A stretch of 64,000 bases of DNA from Gonapodya prolifera JEL478 (Eukaryota > Monoblepharomycota > Monoblepharidomycetes > Monoblepharidales > Gonapodyaceae): the NCBI GenBank assembly GCA_001574975.1, contig KQ965865.1, positions 1 to 64,000 of the forward strand, written 5' to 3'. The translations under genes and the position numbers were made by a program. Of this stretch, positions 34,169 through 46,900 are shown in pieces. The notes below the pieces were generated by a model that saw only the letters and a program-made list of their open reading frames with translations, was not told the origin of the DNA and did not search any database. Position 1 is the stretch's first letter; every line of letters begins with the position of its first letter.

Positions 34169-36625
34169 ATGGCTCCCGTCGAATACCTCAAGTTTTACAT
34201 CAATGGGGAGGTGGGTTTCTCCTCCGATGTCCACCTCGGATGTCGGAAGCAGACTGTTGAATCCGTCACTCCAAACCACGAACCGCGCCCCCCCTCGGAT
34301 CCAATCCGACACGAAACACCGCTACGCAAAAATTCAAATTTCTCAATGCGATTTGCAGTGGGTGGACCCCGTGGGACCCATCCGTACCCACGACGTGATC
34401 AACCCCGCGACTGAGGAGGTCTACGCGCGGATTGCTCTAGGCTCAAAGGAGGACGTCGACCGAGCAGTCCAAGCTGCGAAGGATGCCTTCCCCGCTTTCT
34501 CGGTGACCTCTCCAGAGTACCGCGCAGAGCTCCTCGAGAAGATTGTCGTGGCATACAACAAGCGCAAGGAAGCGATCGCTGAGAGCATTTCCAAGGAGAT
34601 GGGAGCGCCCATGGTGTGTATTGGGAGCTCAGTGGAACTTGGGGAGAAGACTTACTTACCCCACGGTGTATCCCCAGTGGTTGGCGAAGACTGCACAGCA
34701 AGGAGCTGGTTCCGGCCACTTCAGAGCTTGCGCCGAAGTTTTGAGAAAGAATGGTAGGTATACCACCCAAGAATTCTCTCAGAACCGCTCCCATTCATTT
34801 CAATGGATCTGTGTAGCGATCAAGTTCACTGAGAATAGGGGTTCCCACATCATCCGTCGCGAGCCCATCGGCGTGTGTGGATTTATGTGAGCTCATTTGT
34901 GATTTTCGCATGAATTCATTGTTCACCCAACGGACCACTTCGACTTTTCTTCTAGTTGCCCATGGAACTGGCCTGCCAACCAGGTACAGTAGCAACGCTT
35001 TCTCGCGCAAGACGCCTCACTATTAATCTTGCCCATGATTCAGATCGGGAACAAGATCGCTCCAGCAATTGCTGCAGGCTGCACTAGCGTCCTCAAACCT
35101 TCGGAATTCACTCCCATTGATGCCATCCTCATCATGGAGGCTATTCACGAGGCTGGTGTGCCCAAGGGGGTTGTAAACCTCGTTAATGGAGACGGTGAGC
35201 AGATGGCGCTCCGAAGGCACGTTTCAGCGGTGATATTTATCCACTCCAACCAGGTCCGGGTGTTGGCCAATGGATCTCGTCTCACCCGGAGATTGAAATG
35301 GTTTCGTTCACTGGAAGCACCAGAGCGGGTATTGAAATTGCGAAGGCGGCTGCACCGACAGTTAAGAGGGTTGCTCAAGGTCCGTCGGGGAGTGTCCTTG
35401 CCCTGGAAGGGTTGCTCACCAGTCCCCTCCTTCAGAGCTCGGTGGGAAGTCTCCCAACATCATCACCCCGGATGCACCTCTTGGTTGGTGTTCAATGTAT
35501 TTGGATGTTACGAATCGCCTCACATTCTATTCATTCTTTCACAGAGGAAGCCGTTACAAAGTACGTACATGTTGTTTGAAGTGCCTTGCTTGAGGCCCGA
35601 CTGACCAATGATTAATCACGAAGAGGTGTCATAACAATGATGAACAACTCGGGTCAATCTGTAAGTGAATCTGCTCCCGTTGCCTCGAAAGTTCACGTGC
35701 CTTAAACTTCTATCCTGTTTCAGTGCAACGCACCATCGCGAATGTTGATCCACCGCCCGCAATACCAGCAGGCGGTCGAGATTGCCGCCAAAGTTGCTCA
35801 GACTATCAAAGTTTCCGACCCAGTCAAATCTGGAAGGGGCGAGATTGGCCCTGTCGCTAACATCAACCAGTTCAAGAAGATTCAGGCCCTTTTGCAAAAG
35901 GGTATCGACGAGGGTGCCTCAGCCGTTGTTGGTGGGCCCGGAAAGCCCGAAGGGTTCGACAAAGGTTATTACATTAAGGTAAGTGAGAGGAATCTCCGTT
36001 TGCTTTCCCTTTAACTTGAACGTTCTTCGTGCAGCCGACCATCTTTGCCAACGTCAACAACAACATGACGATCGCTCGTGAAGAGATCTTCGGGTGAGCA
36101 CAACTTTTATTTCCTTCGGCCGACTCTCGCTAACGTTATTCTTTGATACTTAGCCCTGTTCTGTGCATGAGTACGTAATTGGAAATCTCTTCTTCAAAAG
36201 AATAACACCGATCGTCATTGCTTTAGTCCCATACGACAACCTTGAGCACGCCATCCAAATCGCAAACGACACCCCTTACGGATTGTCCGCTTATGTTTAC
36301 GGTCAGTTTACTGAGTTAAACGATAACCCTGGGCATTGCTAACCCTCTGATAACAGCCAAGGACAGCTTGGCCGCCGCGAAGATTGCTTCAAGGCTGCGT
36401 GCGGGACAAGTGCTCCTGCAAGGAAAAACTTTTGACTCGCACACGCCTTTCGGAGGATACAAGCAGTCTGGAAACGGACGGGAGGCTGGAGAGTTTGGAA
36501 TTCTCGAGTTCTTGTAAGTACCCCGTGAAGTCCCTGCGATTGTGTCTTCTCTCCATTAACCTGATTCGCTGAGTAGGGAGGTCAAGGCTGTCGTCGGTGC
36601 CCCTCCTGAAGCTGCTCGCCTGTGA
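34169..36625 (+). CDS. NAD(P)-dependent aldehyde dehydrogenase, bacterial CddD-like type, with microexons
   Basis: The enzyme oxidises an aldehyde to its acid with NAD(P)+; the substrate cannot be told from sequence. About 12 introns; spliced, it is about 475-480 residues, normal for the superfamily. The markers are complete: FYINGEWVDPVGP at the N terminus, PWNWPANQI (cofactor site), [25 protein letters not shown], catalytic Glu in ELGGKSP, catalytic Cys in NNSGQSCNAPSR, EEIFGPVLCM, and [21 protein letters not shown] near the C terminus. The [12 protein letters not shown] and [10 protein letters not shown] patterns are those of a mainly bacterial subgroup (CddD/SSP0762-like). Exons of 16 nt (35545-35560) and 17 nt (36154-36170) are needed to keep the frame. 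No targeting peptide is seen, so it is probably cytosolic. It is convergent with the PhoD-like gene. Confidence 0.9.
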
Positions 36626-36743
36626 AGTTGCCGAGGCGTGAGCCCACTATGATAGATACACAAATTGGGTTACATGGTCGATCAAATTGTCTTCAATAAA
36701 CTGTCATGCGAGCATTGAGGGTACATATATGAAATGTCACATT

Positions 36744-38676
36744 TTATCGAGAAGAGATGGAAAAGGAGAACATTGGGGCCGACGCCAATCGTTCGTCGTA
36801 CAGATCCCACACAAAATGTGTGAAGTTTGCGGTCACAGCGGCAACTCTCGTAAACCCTTTCGACTCGTAGAGGAGATCCTCTCCAAAATCCTTACTGAGA
36901 GCCGGATTGGTTTTTGACGCAGTTGGAGGGACATGAAAGCCCGAAGCACCGAGCTCGTACAGGTTCGGGCGAAGGCGGACAATGGTTGCGCGATGCTGGT
37001 CGCCCTGCAAAGCGGACTCCAGATTATGGTATGGACGACACTAATAGGGCCAAACAAACAAGTACGAACCGAGAGAATTACGATGTTGGAGGTCATGTTT
37101 TGCATATAACCAAGAAGCTCCTCACGCTCTTGGGGTGCTATTTTCCACGAGAAATCAAACAACGAACCCGGAAGGGAAACAACCAAACGTACCTTCGACC
37201 GCCAATCCGCCTTTGTTTACGGCGTAAGCCCAGGTAAACGAGGTCATGACCACCTTCCACCGAGCACCTGGAGCGGCGAGCCATGCTTTAAACCTGGCTT
37301 TCTGCTGCGCACCAAGTACACTTCCGTTCGTGACGTATACGTGATTATCGAGCACGAAGAAGTCCAAGAGACTTCCGTATGAAAAGGTATAATACGAGAC
37401 CGGTGACGCAGCGTCTTCAAACGGCGGGAATGTAACTGGATTTGCCTTTCCCATGTACGACATCCACGACAAATAGGCGTCTTTGTAAGGTGGAACGAGA
37501 GGCCCTTCGAAGTCGTTTATGAATTCGTGATCATCGTAGATGGAGAACAACGGTGTCGCGGCATTCAAGAACAGCGCACGGGTCCCAGGGTCTGCAAGCA
37601 TGTAGCGATACTTTCGATCATATGCCGCTCTAGAGTACCCCCAGTGGATTGGTACGTCCGCTGTTATGATCCAAAACGTTATACGAAAAGCTCTCTCGAA
37701 CAGTGACACTCTGCTCACAGTAAATGAAGTCACCCAGGTGGATCAGAAATCTAGGGGCGATTTGTGCCATTTTCCAGTATCCGCCTACTTCTGCACGGTA
37801 GGGAAACCCTCGCTGAGCGCATGCACCATATCTGTTGTGGGAACGGGTATTGAAGCGGATGGATCGGCGAACAACCAGAAATAGGTAACCATATCCAGTA
37901 AAACAAAAGAGAAAAGCTGCTTACCCAAAGGTGACAGTGCTATCTCCGAATCCGGGACTGGGAAACGTTGTAGTATTTAGGTCGAAGGCCACTTTCCCTT
38001 CCACTAGCCAACGCAAGTTGTACTGTGTCGCAGCGGTAAGATTGGATAATGTTGCTACAGCAGTATAATCCTCGTCAGCGAGAATCGAAACGTCTATGCT
38101 GGAACGGAACGATGATTCCATTGTAGTTTTCCATTGAAGTGTGGCCCTTGACTCTCCAGTTGGACATCGGAGCCACACCGAGACGCTGGAGTTACTAACT
38201 GCTCCTATTCTCGCGAATCGAAGTGCCGTGTTTGGGTAAATTACGTCGTCCATTATTGCGAACAGGGCCACGGAAAAGAGCACCAGGTTCACAATCGCAA
38301 TGGCACCCAGGCCTATCACAACATAGAAATTTGCAGTTTTCATACGCTCCAAGATTATTGCCCGCGGCGATTTCCCGCTCAGCTCAGGCGATGACGCGAG
38401 ACTTTGTGGTGTCTGTGTTCGCCGTCGTCGCCGGATTTCGAGGGCTACGACGGCGATTGCGGAAATGGCGCACAACATGAATACGACGAGCGTCGCCACG
38501 ATGATTTGCTGTTTTCATCGTGGTTCATTTTCATTTGACTAAGTGATTTCATTCGACCGATGCTCTCTCACAGGGAATCGGTAGGTGTACAGCAGAATCA
38601 CAGAGCAGGCGATGCACGCCGCGCCGAGAAACGCGTTGAGGCCGACTGCCAGACATAGTGGGGTAGGTGACTTCAT
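36744..38676 (-). CDS. Membrane-anchored PhoD-like metallophosphatase
   Basis: PhoD-type enzymes are metal-dependent phosphomonoesterases or phosphodiesterases, typically exported. ATG 38676 opens a protein with three hydrophobic helices: residues about 8-32, a second starting QIIVATLVVFMLCAISAIAV just after the first intron, and a third near residue 110 (VVIGLGAIAIVNLVLFSVAL). A beta-rich domain follows (SVSVWLRCPTGESRATLQWK), the Ig/Fn3-like N-terminal part of PhoD. The catalytic part has LIHLGDFIY, IYDDHEFINDFEG and, near the C terminus, GDQHRATIVRLRPNLYELG, all metal-ligand motifs. Stop is at 36744. Placement of the catalytic domain after the third helix suggests it faces outside or a lumen. 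It is in tandem with the SEC14-GOLD gene, 87 bp apart, with about seven introns. Confidence 0.85.
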
Positions 38677-38763
38677 TGGGGATGTCCTGAAGACCCCAAA
38701 AGCATAAGGCTCACAATATAATAACGTCAATATATCTTGTACAAATGAGTCTACAATTGCTCT

Positions 38764-40352
38764 CTCAAAGGACGGTGACTCTATACGAAACTTGCTTTGC
38801 CGTAAATCTGCTGTAAGTGTTGTCGAAAATCAGTCTCAACTTTCCCGTCTTGTCCGCCTTGATCTTGTTCTTTCCGTTCTCGGCACGCTTCAGCTCAACC
38901 TTGTCGTCAGTCGCAGCATCGTCGGTCACGACGTGTGCTCCAATCGCAATGTCGCCGGCGCCTGTGGGGAGTGAGATAACGATGCAGCCAAGGGGACATG
39001 TGCCACCAAAAGAGAGCGCACCTTCGACGATCCACTCATATTGTATTTCAGATGACTCCTTGGCGATTTGTTGCTCAACGACCTGTTGTAGTGGTCCAAC
39101 GTGTATTAATCAGGTCATTCGCGTGGGACAAAAGCAACACACCAACCTTCTTTTCCCCTGCGGGAATGGTAACGCGCTCCACTCCGGCAGAAGACTCCTG
39201 TGACGTCACTTCGGTGTCGAACTATCCTCAAGAAAAGAAGTTTTTGACAAACAGTTCGGAGCCTCGGGAAATGACTCTACCCACCCCACCGTAGACAGCA
39301 GGAAGTTCCGTGGGGGCAATGAACTGGAGAAGCGTGCTGCGAACGCTGCCTGGACCGACCATGGAGAACTTGGCGAGCGTTCGAGCGCTGGACAGACGGG
39401 ATAGGACGCCGAAAATCCATTCCATCAGAGTCTGTATCAGACTCCAATTAGCAAATTTGTGTGGTAAGTTTGGGTATAAAGCTTTACCGGGATGTGGAGG
39501 AAGAACTTTCGCTCCAAGACTTATGGTGCGCAGATGAATTCATAATGTCAATGAGGTAAAGTCGCAGACGACTGGAAGAATGTCTTACATTCTGGGTAGT
39601 TATCCTGAAACTTCTCGATGATGACCTTGCTCGCTGCTCGAACATCGGCGTTCATGCCGAAGAAGGACACCCCAGAATAATCGTGGACTTGCGTTACGCG
39701 CTCAATGCCGTTCTCGAAGTCCAGTAGGGCAACAGCTTTTTCCATGAGCTGAATGCGCCATCGAATAAACGTGTCCACGCCGCCCTTAAAAATCTGCGAA
39801 CGGTTCGGGGCTGGGTGACGCAACGGTTTCGGACAAAATACAGGTGGTGAGCTTACCACGTCATAGTTGAGCTGGCCATAAGTGTTGTACGTCACGGGAT
39901 GCCCCTTGCGATCCTTTCCGAACAGGTATCCCGCTTGGTGGAATGCTGGGTCAAAGGTTTCCGAAAGCAATCCTTTCATATTGTACTCTTTTCTCCATTT
40001 CAGTGTGGCCAACAGCATGTCTTTCGATTTGTCGATATCGAACTCCCGCTAAACGCCCCTGATGAGGTGGAATGAAATGGAAGCTTGGCGAACTGACTCA
40101 CAGCGCGAAGAAACTTGAGCAGCACGACTTTCTGTGCCTTGGTGGGCTTTGAAAGATCTTTGACGCTGACTTCCCAGAGATCGAGCTGTTGGGGGAAAAC
40201 CTTGAGTGGTGATGGACGCTGGATTGATTACTTGAGCGACTCACATCATCATCGTTCAATCCAGACTGAGGGAGATCGTTTGTCAGTTTCGCGATCAGTG
40301 TTGACAGGCCAGTTTCCTGTTCCGGCGAGAGATCGTCGAGAAAGCCGCTCAT
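38764..40352 (-). CDS. SEC14 (CRAL-TRIO) and GOLD domain lipid-transfer protein
   Basis: Start ATG 40352 gives MSGFLDDLSPEQETGLSTL. A CRAL-TRIO N-terminal helix region follows (KFLRAREFDIDKSKDMLLA, LKWRKEYNMKGLL), then the lipid-binding lobe (GYLFGKDRKGHPVTYNTYGQ, RVTQVHDYSGVSFFGM, FQDNYPE, FAPTELPAVYGG-type ending). After that comes a beta-sandwich C terminus (QYEWIVEGALSFGGTCPLG ... VSYRVTVL, stop at 38764) that fits a GOLD domain. This is the arrangement of plant patellins and animal SEC14L proteins, which bind phosphoinositides or hydrophobic ligands and act at membranes. About six introns. The ligand cannot be predicted. It is divergent from the E2 gene. Confidence 0.85.
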
Positions 40353-40722
40353 GATGCCTGTAAGAGTGTAAGAGAATGTGGATGTGTGCTCCGCCAATCA
40401 TGTCAATGAAGGTTTCTATTAGGTTTACCCGTCGTCGTTCCCTTCTCTTTTATTCCTTTTTTTCCAATTACAAAGACGGCGTGCAGTCGCGAGACCAAGT
40501 CTCACATTTAGAATAGCTGGACCTGAAGACGGGCGACCGTCGGAGCGCAGTGAATTCAAAGGTAGAATTGAATTGAATTTTCTGGAACCGTAACTAGATT
40601 GATAATGTTCAACTTCTGATTCTCTCTGGTTCGCACCTGCGGTTGTGCCACGAACCGTGGCCATTAGTTCGTGGGGCCGACAAGGCCACACGCGAAAGCA
40701 AGTGTTTTCCCCCAATCACACC
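40353..40722. promoter_or_regulatory. Divergent intergenic region between SEC14-GOLD and E2 genes
   Basis: 370 bp between two head-to-head start codons. It contains a T-rich stretch (about 40446-40470) and aattgaattgaattttc near 40568, with no clear TATA box. It must hold both promoters. Confidence 0.5.
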
Positions 40723-43645
40723 ATGGACTCTGATGAAGACTTCGCTCGCAAACTGCAAGAACAGTTTGACCAGGAAATCCAAGCAGCAGGAGTCCCGGCG
40801 GGGAATCTGCTTTCGAATGGGAATGTGAATGCCGGACCTTCCGATGAAGATTACGCGCGAAAGCTCCAACTCCAATTCGATGCCGAGGAGGATCATGGCG
40901 ACTATGGCGTGGACGATTCGGAACCGGCGCCGTCACAGGACTTCGACGATGAGGAAATGGATATAATGGAGGAAGACCCCATGCCCCCGAGTTTTACTCC
41001 CCCCAAATTTTGGTCATTCCCCGGCAGTCTCAAGAGAAAGCAAGAAGAAGAAGAAGCTCCATCAGCACCCTCTCCTAAGCGTCACAAAGCCAAGTTCGAA
41101 GCCTCTGCATTGCTCGACATCTCGCCATCGGTGGTTGTTGATTTCTTTCAACATTACTCCACCAAGCCACGATGCAACGAGTGTGGTGCACAATTTCTTC
41201 AGGCTACGCCCGTGCGCGAAGGTGGCTGTGTCACGGATTCCCTCTCGGCCATCATCTTCCCTTCAGGAGCTGAGGCCATTGCCTGTAAGGACCTGGAGAC
41301 CCATGTAAAAGACGCCGTTCTCCTACACTGCAACTGCCAAGTCCCAGGCGTATGTCTGGGCTGCTTTCAAGTATTGACCCAAGGCGACATCGCAGCCGGT
41401 CCTGTCAACCACTGTGGAGCGGTTAGACTGGTCGCACTGTACGCTGCCCTGCACAAATTGGCAGAGGTCAATCGGGACGACACAAAATACCGGGAGAAGC
41501 CTGCGGGGGCCGCATCTCCTACGTCGCGTGGCCGAGGACGAGGAAGGGGGAGAAAGGCAAGGGGCGGTTCTGCTTCGGGAGTGGGCTACGGAACGGTGAG
41601 CGCTTCGCAACTGAGTCGAATCCCTTCTGGCAGTTGCCTAATACTCATGTCTAGGGCAACGTCTACAATCCCTACGGAGCGCCACATGAAGCAGGAGGAA
41701 CGATTGAAGCGGACGACGCATACAACGCGGAACGAGATATTGACACCTCGCACTGCCTTGCAACTGTATGCGCCTTTCTCCCAAACTCGTCACGACAGAC
41801 CATTTCAGACCTTTTACCTCATGATTGCCTATCGGAGCTGCTGAGGAAGTCTGTTTTCCTCCCCTTGATGATAAGCCTCCTTCGGTAACTATTCACAGGG
41901 CTTCTTGATGGGACCACCTTCTCACGTTTATGATACATTAGGAGCGATTCTCTTTTGGACATCACGTCTCGATTCCCCCTGTACAGCGCAGTCTTACGAG
42001 TGTTGGATGCCCTCACTTGTCACGAGGTTCTGTTTCCTCTTCTGACCGAGTCCTATGACGACCCAACTCAGATGCGAAGAGCCTCTTCCGTTATCAGTCC
42101 ACCAAAAGGGAGGTCCTCGCGCGGCAAGAAAGGCGCGTCATCATCATCGGAATCACAGGCTTCTGCACCTGATGAAGCTGAGAAAACGGTACCCCTCAAG
42201 ACACTTCTCACCTCACTCGTGCAGCAAGCGCAAATCTTCATCAAAGCCGCTTCTACCAACGTTGGAGAAGACCCTCAGGCAATCGAAGCCCTATCGCTGA
42301 CGTTGGATCTGAAGACAATGTCGGAGGACATTTCACGAAAAATCAACGAGTTTCACGAACTGCAGCAGCGCGGGGAGAACGCTGGTGGTGCCGAAGAGGT
42401 TTCTGTCGTCGCAACCCCGCGCCCAGTGGCACCGCCTGAGTACGAAGCGGTTCTGAAGCCTTTGGCGTTTGACCAATGTGATATGGTGGGCGATGAAGTT
42501 GAACCGAAATCTGCAGGCAAGCAAGGAGCAGCATATACGAATTCCGCTCCCTCGAAGCGGGCACTCTAGTACGTACGTCTTTGTGTCGTTTCATGAATCA
42601 AGGCTTTGACCCCCTTTCTCATAGCATTGCGAAGGAGACTGCAACACTGAGCACCTCGCTCCCCATTTCGAAAGCGTCTTCGATTTTTGTGCGTGCAGAC
42701 GAGAACCGGGTAGATCGGATGCGCGCCATGATCTCTGGCCCTGGTGAGGAACAGTTTTACGGTGTTTCACGCTGGCCTGCTGTCTCATTCATTTACCCTA
42801 GAGGGCACGCCATATGCGTGAGTTGCACTCTTATTTATTTCTTTTTGCTTCTTTTGTGCTTCACCCCATCCCTTAGATTCGGGCTCTGGCTCTTCGACGT
42901 CTCATACCCAGTCGAATATCCCAACGTTCCGCCCGTGTTGAAGAACTTGACGACAGGAAATGGCACAGTTCGCTTCAATCCCAACCTGTACAACGAGGGC
43001 AAGGTCTGCCTGTCGCTGTTGGGGACTTGGTCAGGTTCTCCAGAGGTAAGCGATTGGTTAACGGTGTCCGTTTGAGGTCGCTCACATCTTTGCGTGCAGG
43101 AAATGTGGCGTCCGGGTCGCTCAACCATCCTGCAAGTGTTCATCAGCATTTCTTCCATGATTTTTGTGGATCTTCCCTACTTCAACGAGCCAGGGTACGG
43201 AGCGCCGAATGCAAACAATGCACAGTCGCAGCAGTACAACTACAACATTCGTCGCGAGACCATTCGGTGGGCCGTCACGGAGCAGCTTCGAAGGCCTCCA
43301 CGAGGCTTTGAACAAGTGGTTCAGAACCACTTCCGCTTGCTTAAGTCGGAAGTCCTCGCTGTTGCAACACAGTGGGCGGAGGACGATCCCGGCACCAACG
43401 CGTATGGAGTGCCCAATGGAGGATTTCCATTGGCACAATCTTCCACTCGAGGGCGCGGGCGAGGAGGGAAATCGAGAGGAAGGGGTAGGGGCAATACGAA
43501 CGGGTCGTCCTCGGGGTCGGCAACACCAACACCAACGGAACCAAGTAATGGTGATAAGGGGAAAGGCGTGGCCGAGCAGCCAGTTTACAAAGGGGGCTGG
43601 GATGTTATTTTACGGGATCTTCGAGCAGAGCTCGAGAAATTGTAG
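40723..43645 (+). CDS. Large ubiquitin-conjugating (E2) enzyme, BIRC6/UBE2O-like, with N-terminal ubiquitin-interacting-like motifs
   Basis: ATG 40723 begins [18 protein letters not shown]; a second similar acidic helix, [18 protein letters not shown], lies 40 residues later. Both resemble ubiquitin-interacting motifs. A Cys/His cluster follows (CNECGAQF ... [13 protein letters not shown], 41180-41370), then an RG-rich tract. A helical segment comes next ([39 protein letters not shown]). The UBC fold runs from about 42680 to 43190, with the catalytic Cys in [13 protein letters not shown] and NPNLYNEG in place of the usual HPN, as in BIRC6 and UBE2O. A helical tail and a Gly/Arg-rich end run to the stop at 43645. 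About six introns; about 800-850 residues. No BIR domain is seen, so it is not a full BIRC6 orthologue. The family may combine E2 and E3 activity. Confidence 0.85.
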
Positions 43646-43965
43646 CTTTTGATGAATTTGCTGAGATTTTTGAGAAGTATACGTTTCCTAACCCGTTCTC
43701 ACTCACAGAGCGGTACGGGTGTTGCTGATCCCAATCGATGTTGAAACTTTGTAGGCGTTTGTGGTATTATTGGAACGTTTGGCCGAATTACATTACATCA
43801 CCAGAAAGAGAGAGGAAATCCCAAGCGAAAAGCATAAGTGCACCAAGATCGGATGGCGCATCTTGTGCAGACATATTTCGACTTGCCCAAAACGACGGTG
43901 GCTAAACCGATTCATCCACGGCAAGCACCACAGCAGAACCCCTAACACCCCCGCGATTCATTCTC
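43646..43965. other. Intergenic region before ODAD2
   Basis: 320 bp between two same-strand genes. There is no supportable gene and no recognised regulatory motif. Confidence 0.4.
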
Positions 43966-46900
43966 ATGGGGGCGACGTTGTCCACGCGCGTTGAATGGGG
44001 CTTTGGATCAAACACAACTTCATCGTCAAAGCAACCTCCCGTCGGCGCGAACAATCAGCAAGTTCTGCTCGAGCTGTCAAACTTCGTCGCTGAGATTTGT
44101 TCCTCATACCCGGCCGAGGCCAAGGTGGAATTCAAGAAGCCGCTGCAATGGCCCACAACACTGAGGCCTGCAGTCGTGGTGGAGAGTGATTCGGCGGGAC
44201 TCTTCAAATCCGTGACGGGAGAGGGCAAGTGAGTGAACACGATTGGGACGAATCCACATTTACGTGCTCAAACTCCGAGAATAAATTTATTCTAGAACTA
44301 GAGGATATGTTAGCAGCAGTGCGACCCGTGCAGACGGTCAGCCCGTTCTCGTGATTGAGGAGATCTCATTGAATGGATCTGGAACTTCACAGAGCACCGG
44401 CGGATCCGACGATGGACGGCTGTTTATCGCAAAATGCTCTAACTTTGAGTATCTTGGGAAGTGCCTGCATATTGCCGGCGAAGGACGACTGAGAGAAGTT
44501 GCGGAAATTGTTGGCGGTATGGATCGTTCATGTGTCTTGGAGATTTGTAGCTCCCTGATCAAATGAACTTCTCGCAGCGAATCGCGATCCACTGAATACG
44601 GTTTTCGGAATCACGGGAGGACTTCCTGAGAACGACCCCGGGGCGCTCATGGTCAAAGCTGCGGAGGGTCTCGCGTCGGAAGCAGACGCCGGAAAGAGAG
44701 AAGGACTGATGAAATTGTTCAAGCTTCTTCTTCTCGCTGAAGCCTGGGATTTGAAAAGCCTCAGTACCGCACTGAAAGCGGCAGAAAAGTGAGACAACGA
44801 AAACTTATTTTGCCTTCCTACAAAACTCACGTTTCGGGGCTTCCAAAGGGACCGACATCTCGACATGCACTCGATCCAGACAGAAATGCAGCTGTTACAA
44901 TCCTTTTGTGGTCGCGAGCAACGCAATGCACTTGTGTCTATCGACTGGGAATCCGATTACGTTTTCGCCAATGGTTACCGAGCGCCTCCCTGGCGGCAGG
45001 TTGTCGGGGAGCTGTGCTACGTGGAAGTCAAGCCTGTCGATAAGGAAACGGTGGTCGTTGCGGGAACCAAGAAGGGATTCTACACCATCAAGGGCTATGA
45101 GAAAGGGACACAAGGTGAATGGAGGGATACTGATTTCCCATAGTGACCACACCGTGCCCGATGTTTATGATGTTGCTCTTAAAGATGGTGCCATCCGTTT
45201 GAACTATGAGAAAACGTCGGATTTGTTTCCGACGCTTATTGAACTTCTGCGATGGTATAGCCCGCACTTTAACAACACAATCGATCACCAGGATTATCTA
45301 TACGAGCCAAGAGCGGGTGAGAGGGGTGTCGCTCTCGTCCCTCGAAGATAAAGTACCAGAACTTACTTCCTCCCCCTCCAGAACGACATCGACTCGACCC
45401 CACAAGTACCTTAAGTCATGCTCACGAAGTAGGTTTCAGTACTCAAGACCTCTTAAGCATGTCGTGAGAAACTCACCGGTTTGCACGTCTCAAAGGAAAG
45501 TGGCGATGACGCTCCTGGAAGCGCGACAGTGAACGGGGCTTCGAAGGACACCAAGTCTTCAATGAAAGATGGCCCGAAGAAGATGTCATCCCCCACCGAA
45601 AAACGAAAGACGGGTGCCACTGTCGGATCTGGTGACAAGAAGCCGTCCCCTGTTGCCACGAAGCCCAACGAAGGTCCCAGTCTGAAGTGGAAGGCGCTTG
45701 GCCTGACGGAAGATCCACGACCGCCGAAATCAAAGAAGTCGGCACATCGCTCGTCTGGGAGATCGCAAGAACGACGGGACGGACGGTCCAAGACTCCAAA
45801 GAAGTTTGCGAGACAAGGAAGCTGGGAAGAGGACGATTACGAAGAAACGGAAAGTGAGGGAAGCTCTGAGGAAGAGATGATGGAGAAGAGACAGGAAAAT
45901 TGTAAGTGACTTACATGGTCACCCCCCAAGTCTCCGGCTTTTAACTCGTTGTGTTCACAAGCTGAGCTCCCCGCTGAGTACTGGGCCATCCAAAAGCTCG
46001 TCAAATACTTGCGCGTCGGCAACCAAACCGCGACCATCATCGCCATCTGTGCACTTCGGGACTTTGATCTATCGGCCGAGACGAATCAGCTCGCCATTCG
46101 GGATGTCGGGGGTCTTGATCTGCTCATCAACTTACTGGACACGGACGACAATAAGTGCAAGATCGGGGCGTTGGAGATTTTGAGGGACGTTTCGGATAAT
46201 GTGCAGATTCGGCAAGCCGTGGCAGAGCTTGATGGGATGCAACCGCTTGTAGAGCTTCTGAAGGACTCCAACGAGGAGCTCAAGTGCTTGGCCGCCGTGA
46301 CTATCGCCCACTGTGCAAGAAACGGTGAGGATGACAATATGGCCGATCGTACTGTAACGCTCATGATGTTGTTCTAAGCGAGAAATCGACGTGCGGTTCG
46401 GCGATACGGCGGAATAAGAAAACTTGTTCGCCTTCTAAAGATGACCGCTGGGTCAAGCGAAAAAGTGGCTATTTCCGGCGCTTTGGCATTGATGACATGC
46501 AGCAAAAGCGCAAAGAACAAGAGGGCGATCCAGGATGCTGGTGCTGTCCCATTGCTCGCCAACCTGCTCGAAAGTAAAAACGAGGATGTTCTGGTCCCTG
46601 TTGTCGGCATATTACAAGAGTGTGCGGAGGACGGTGGGTACGGCAGTCTTCTTTCTGAACGTATCATCACCACTAACGGTATCACCGAAATCAGAAAATT
46701 ACCGCATTGCTATACGATCGTCGGGTATGATAAAGTTTTTGGTTGGGGATCTCTCAAGTAGCAATGAGGAGTTGAAAAAGCACGCTGCAAATGCTATCTT
46801 CAAGTGTGCAGAAGATGGTATGTCGCATGATCAAAGTGTGATAGTTTTGTATCGCTCAAAGGGGGCATTTTTCCCAGCGGAAACTAGGACGCTTGTCAGG

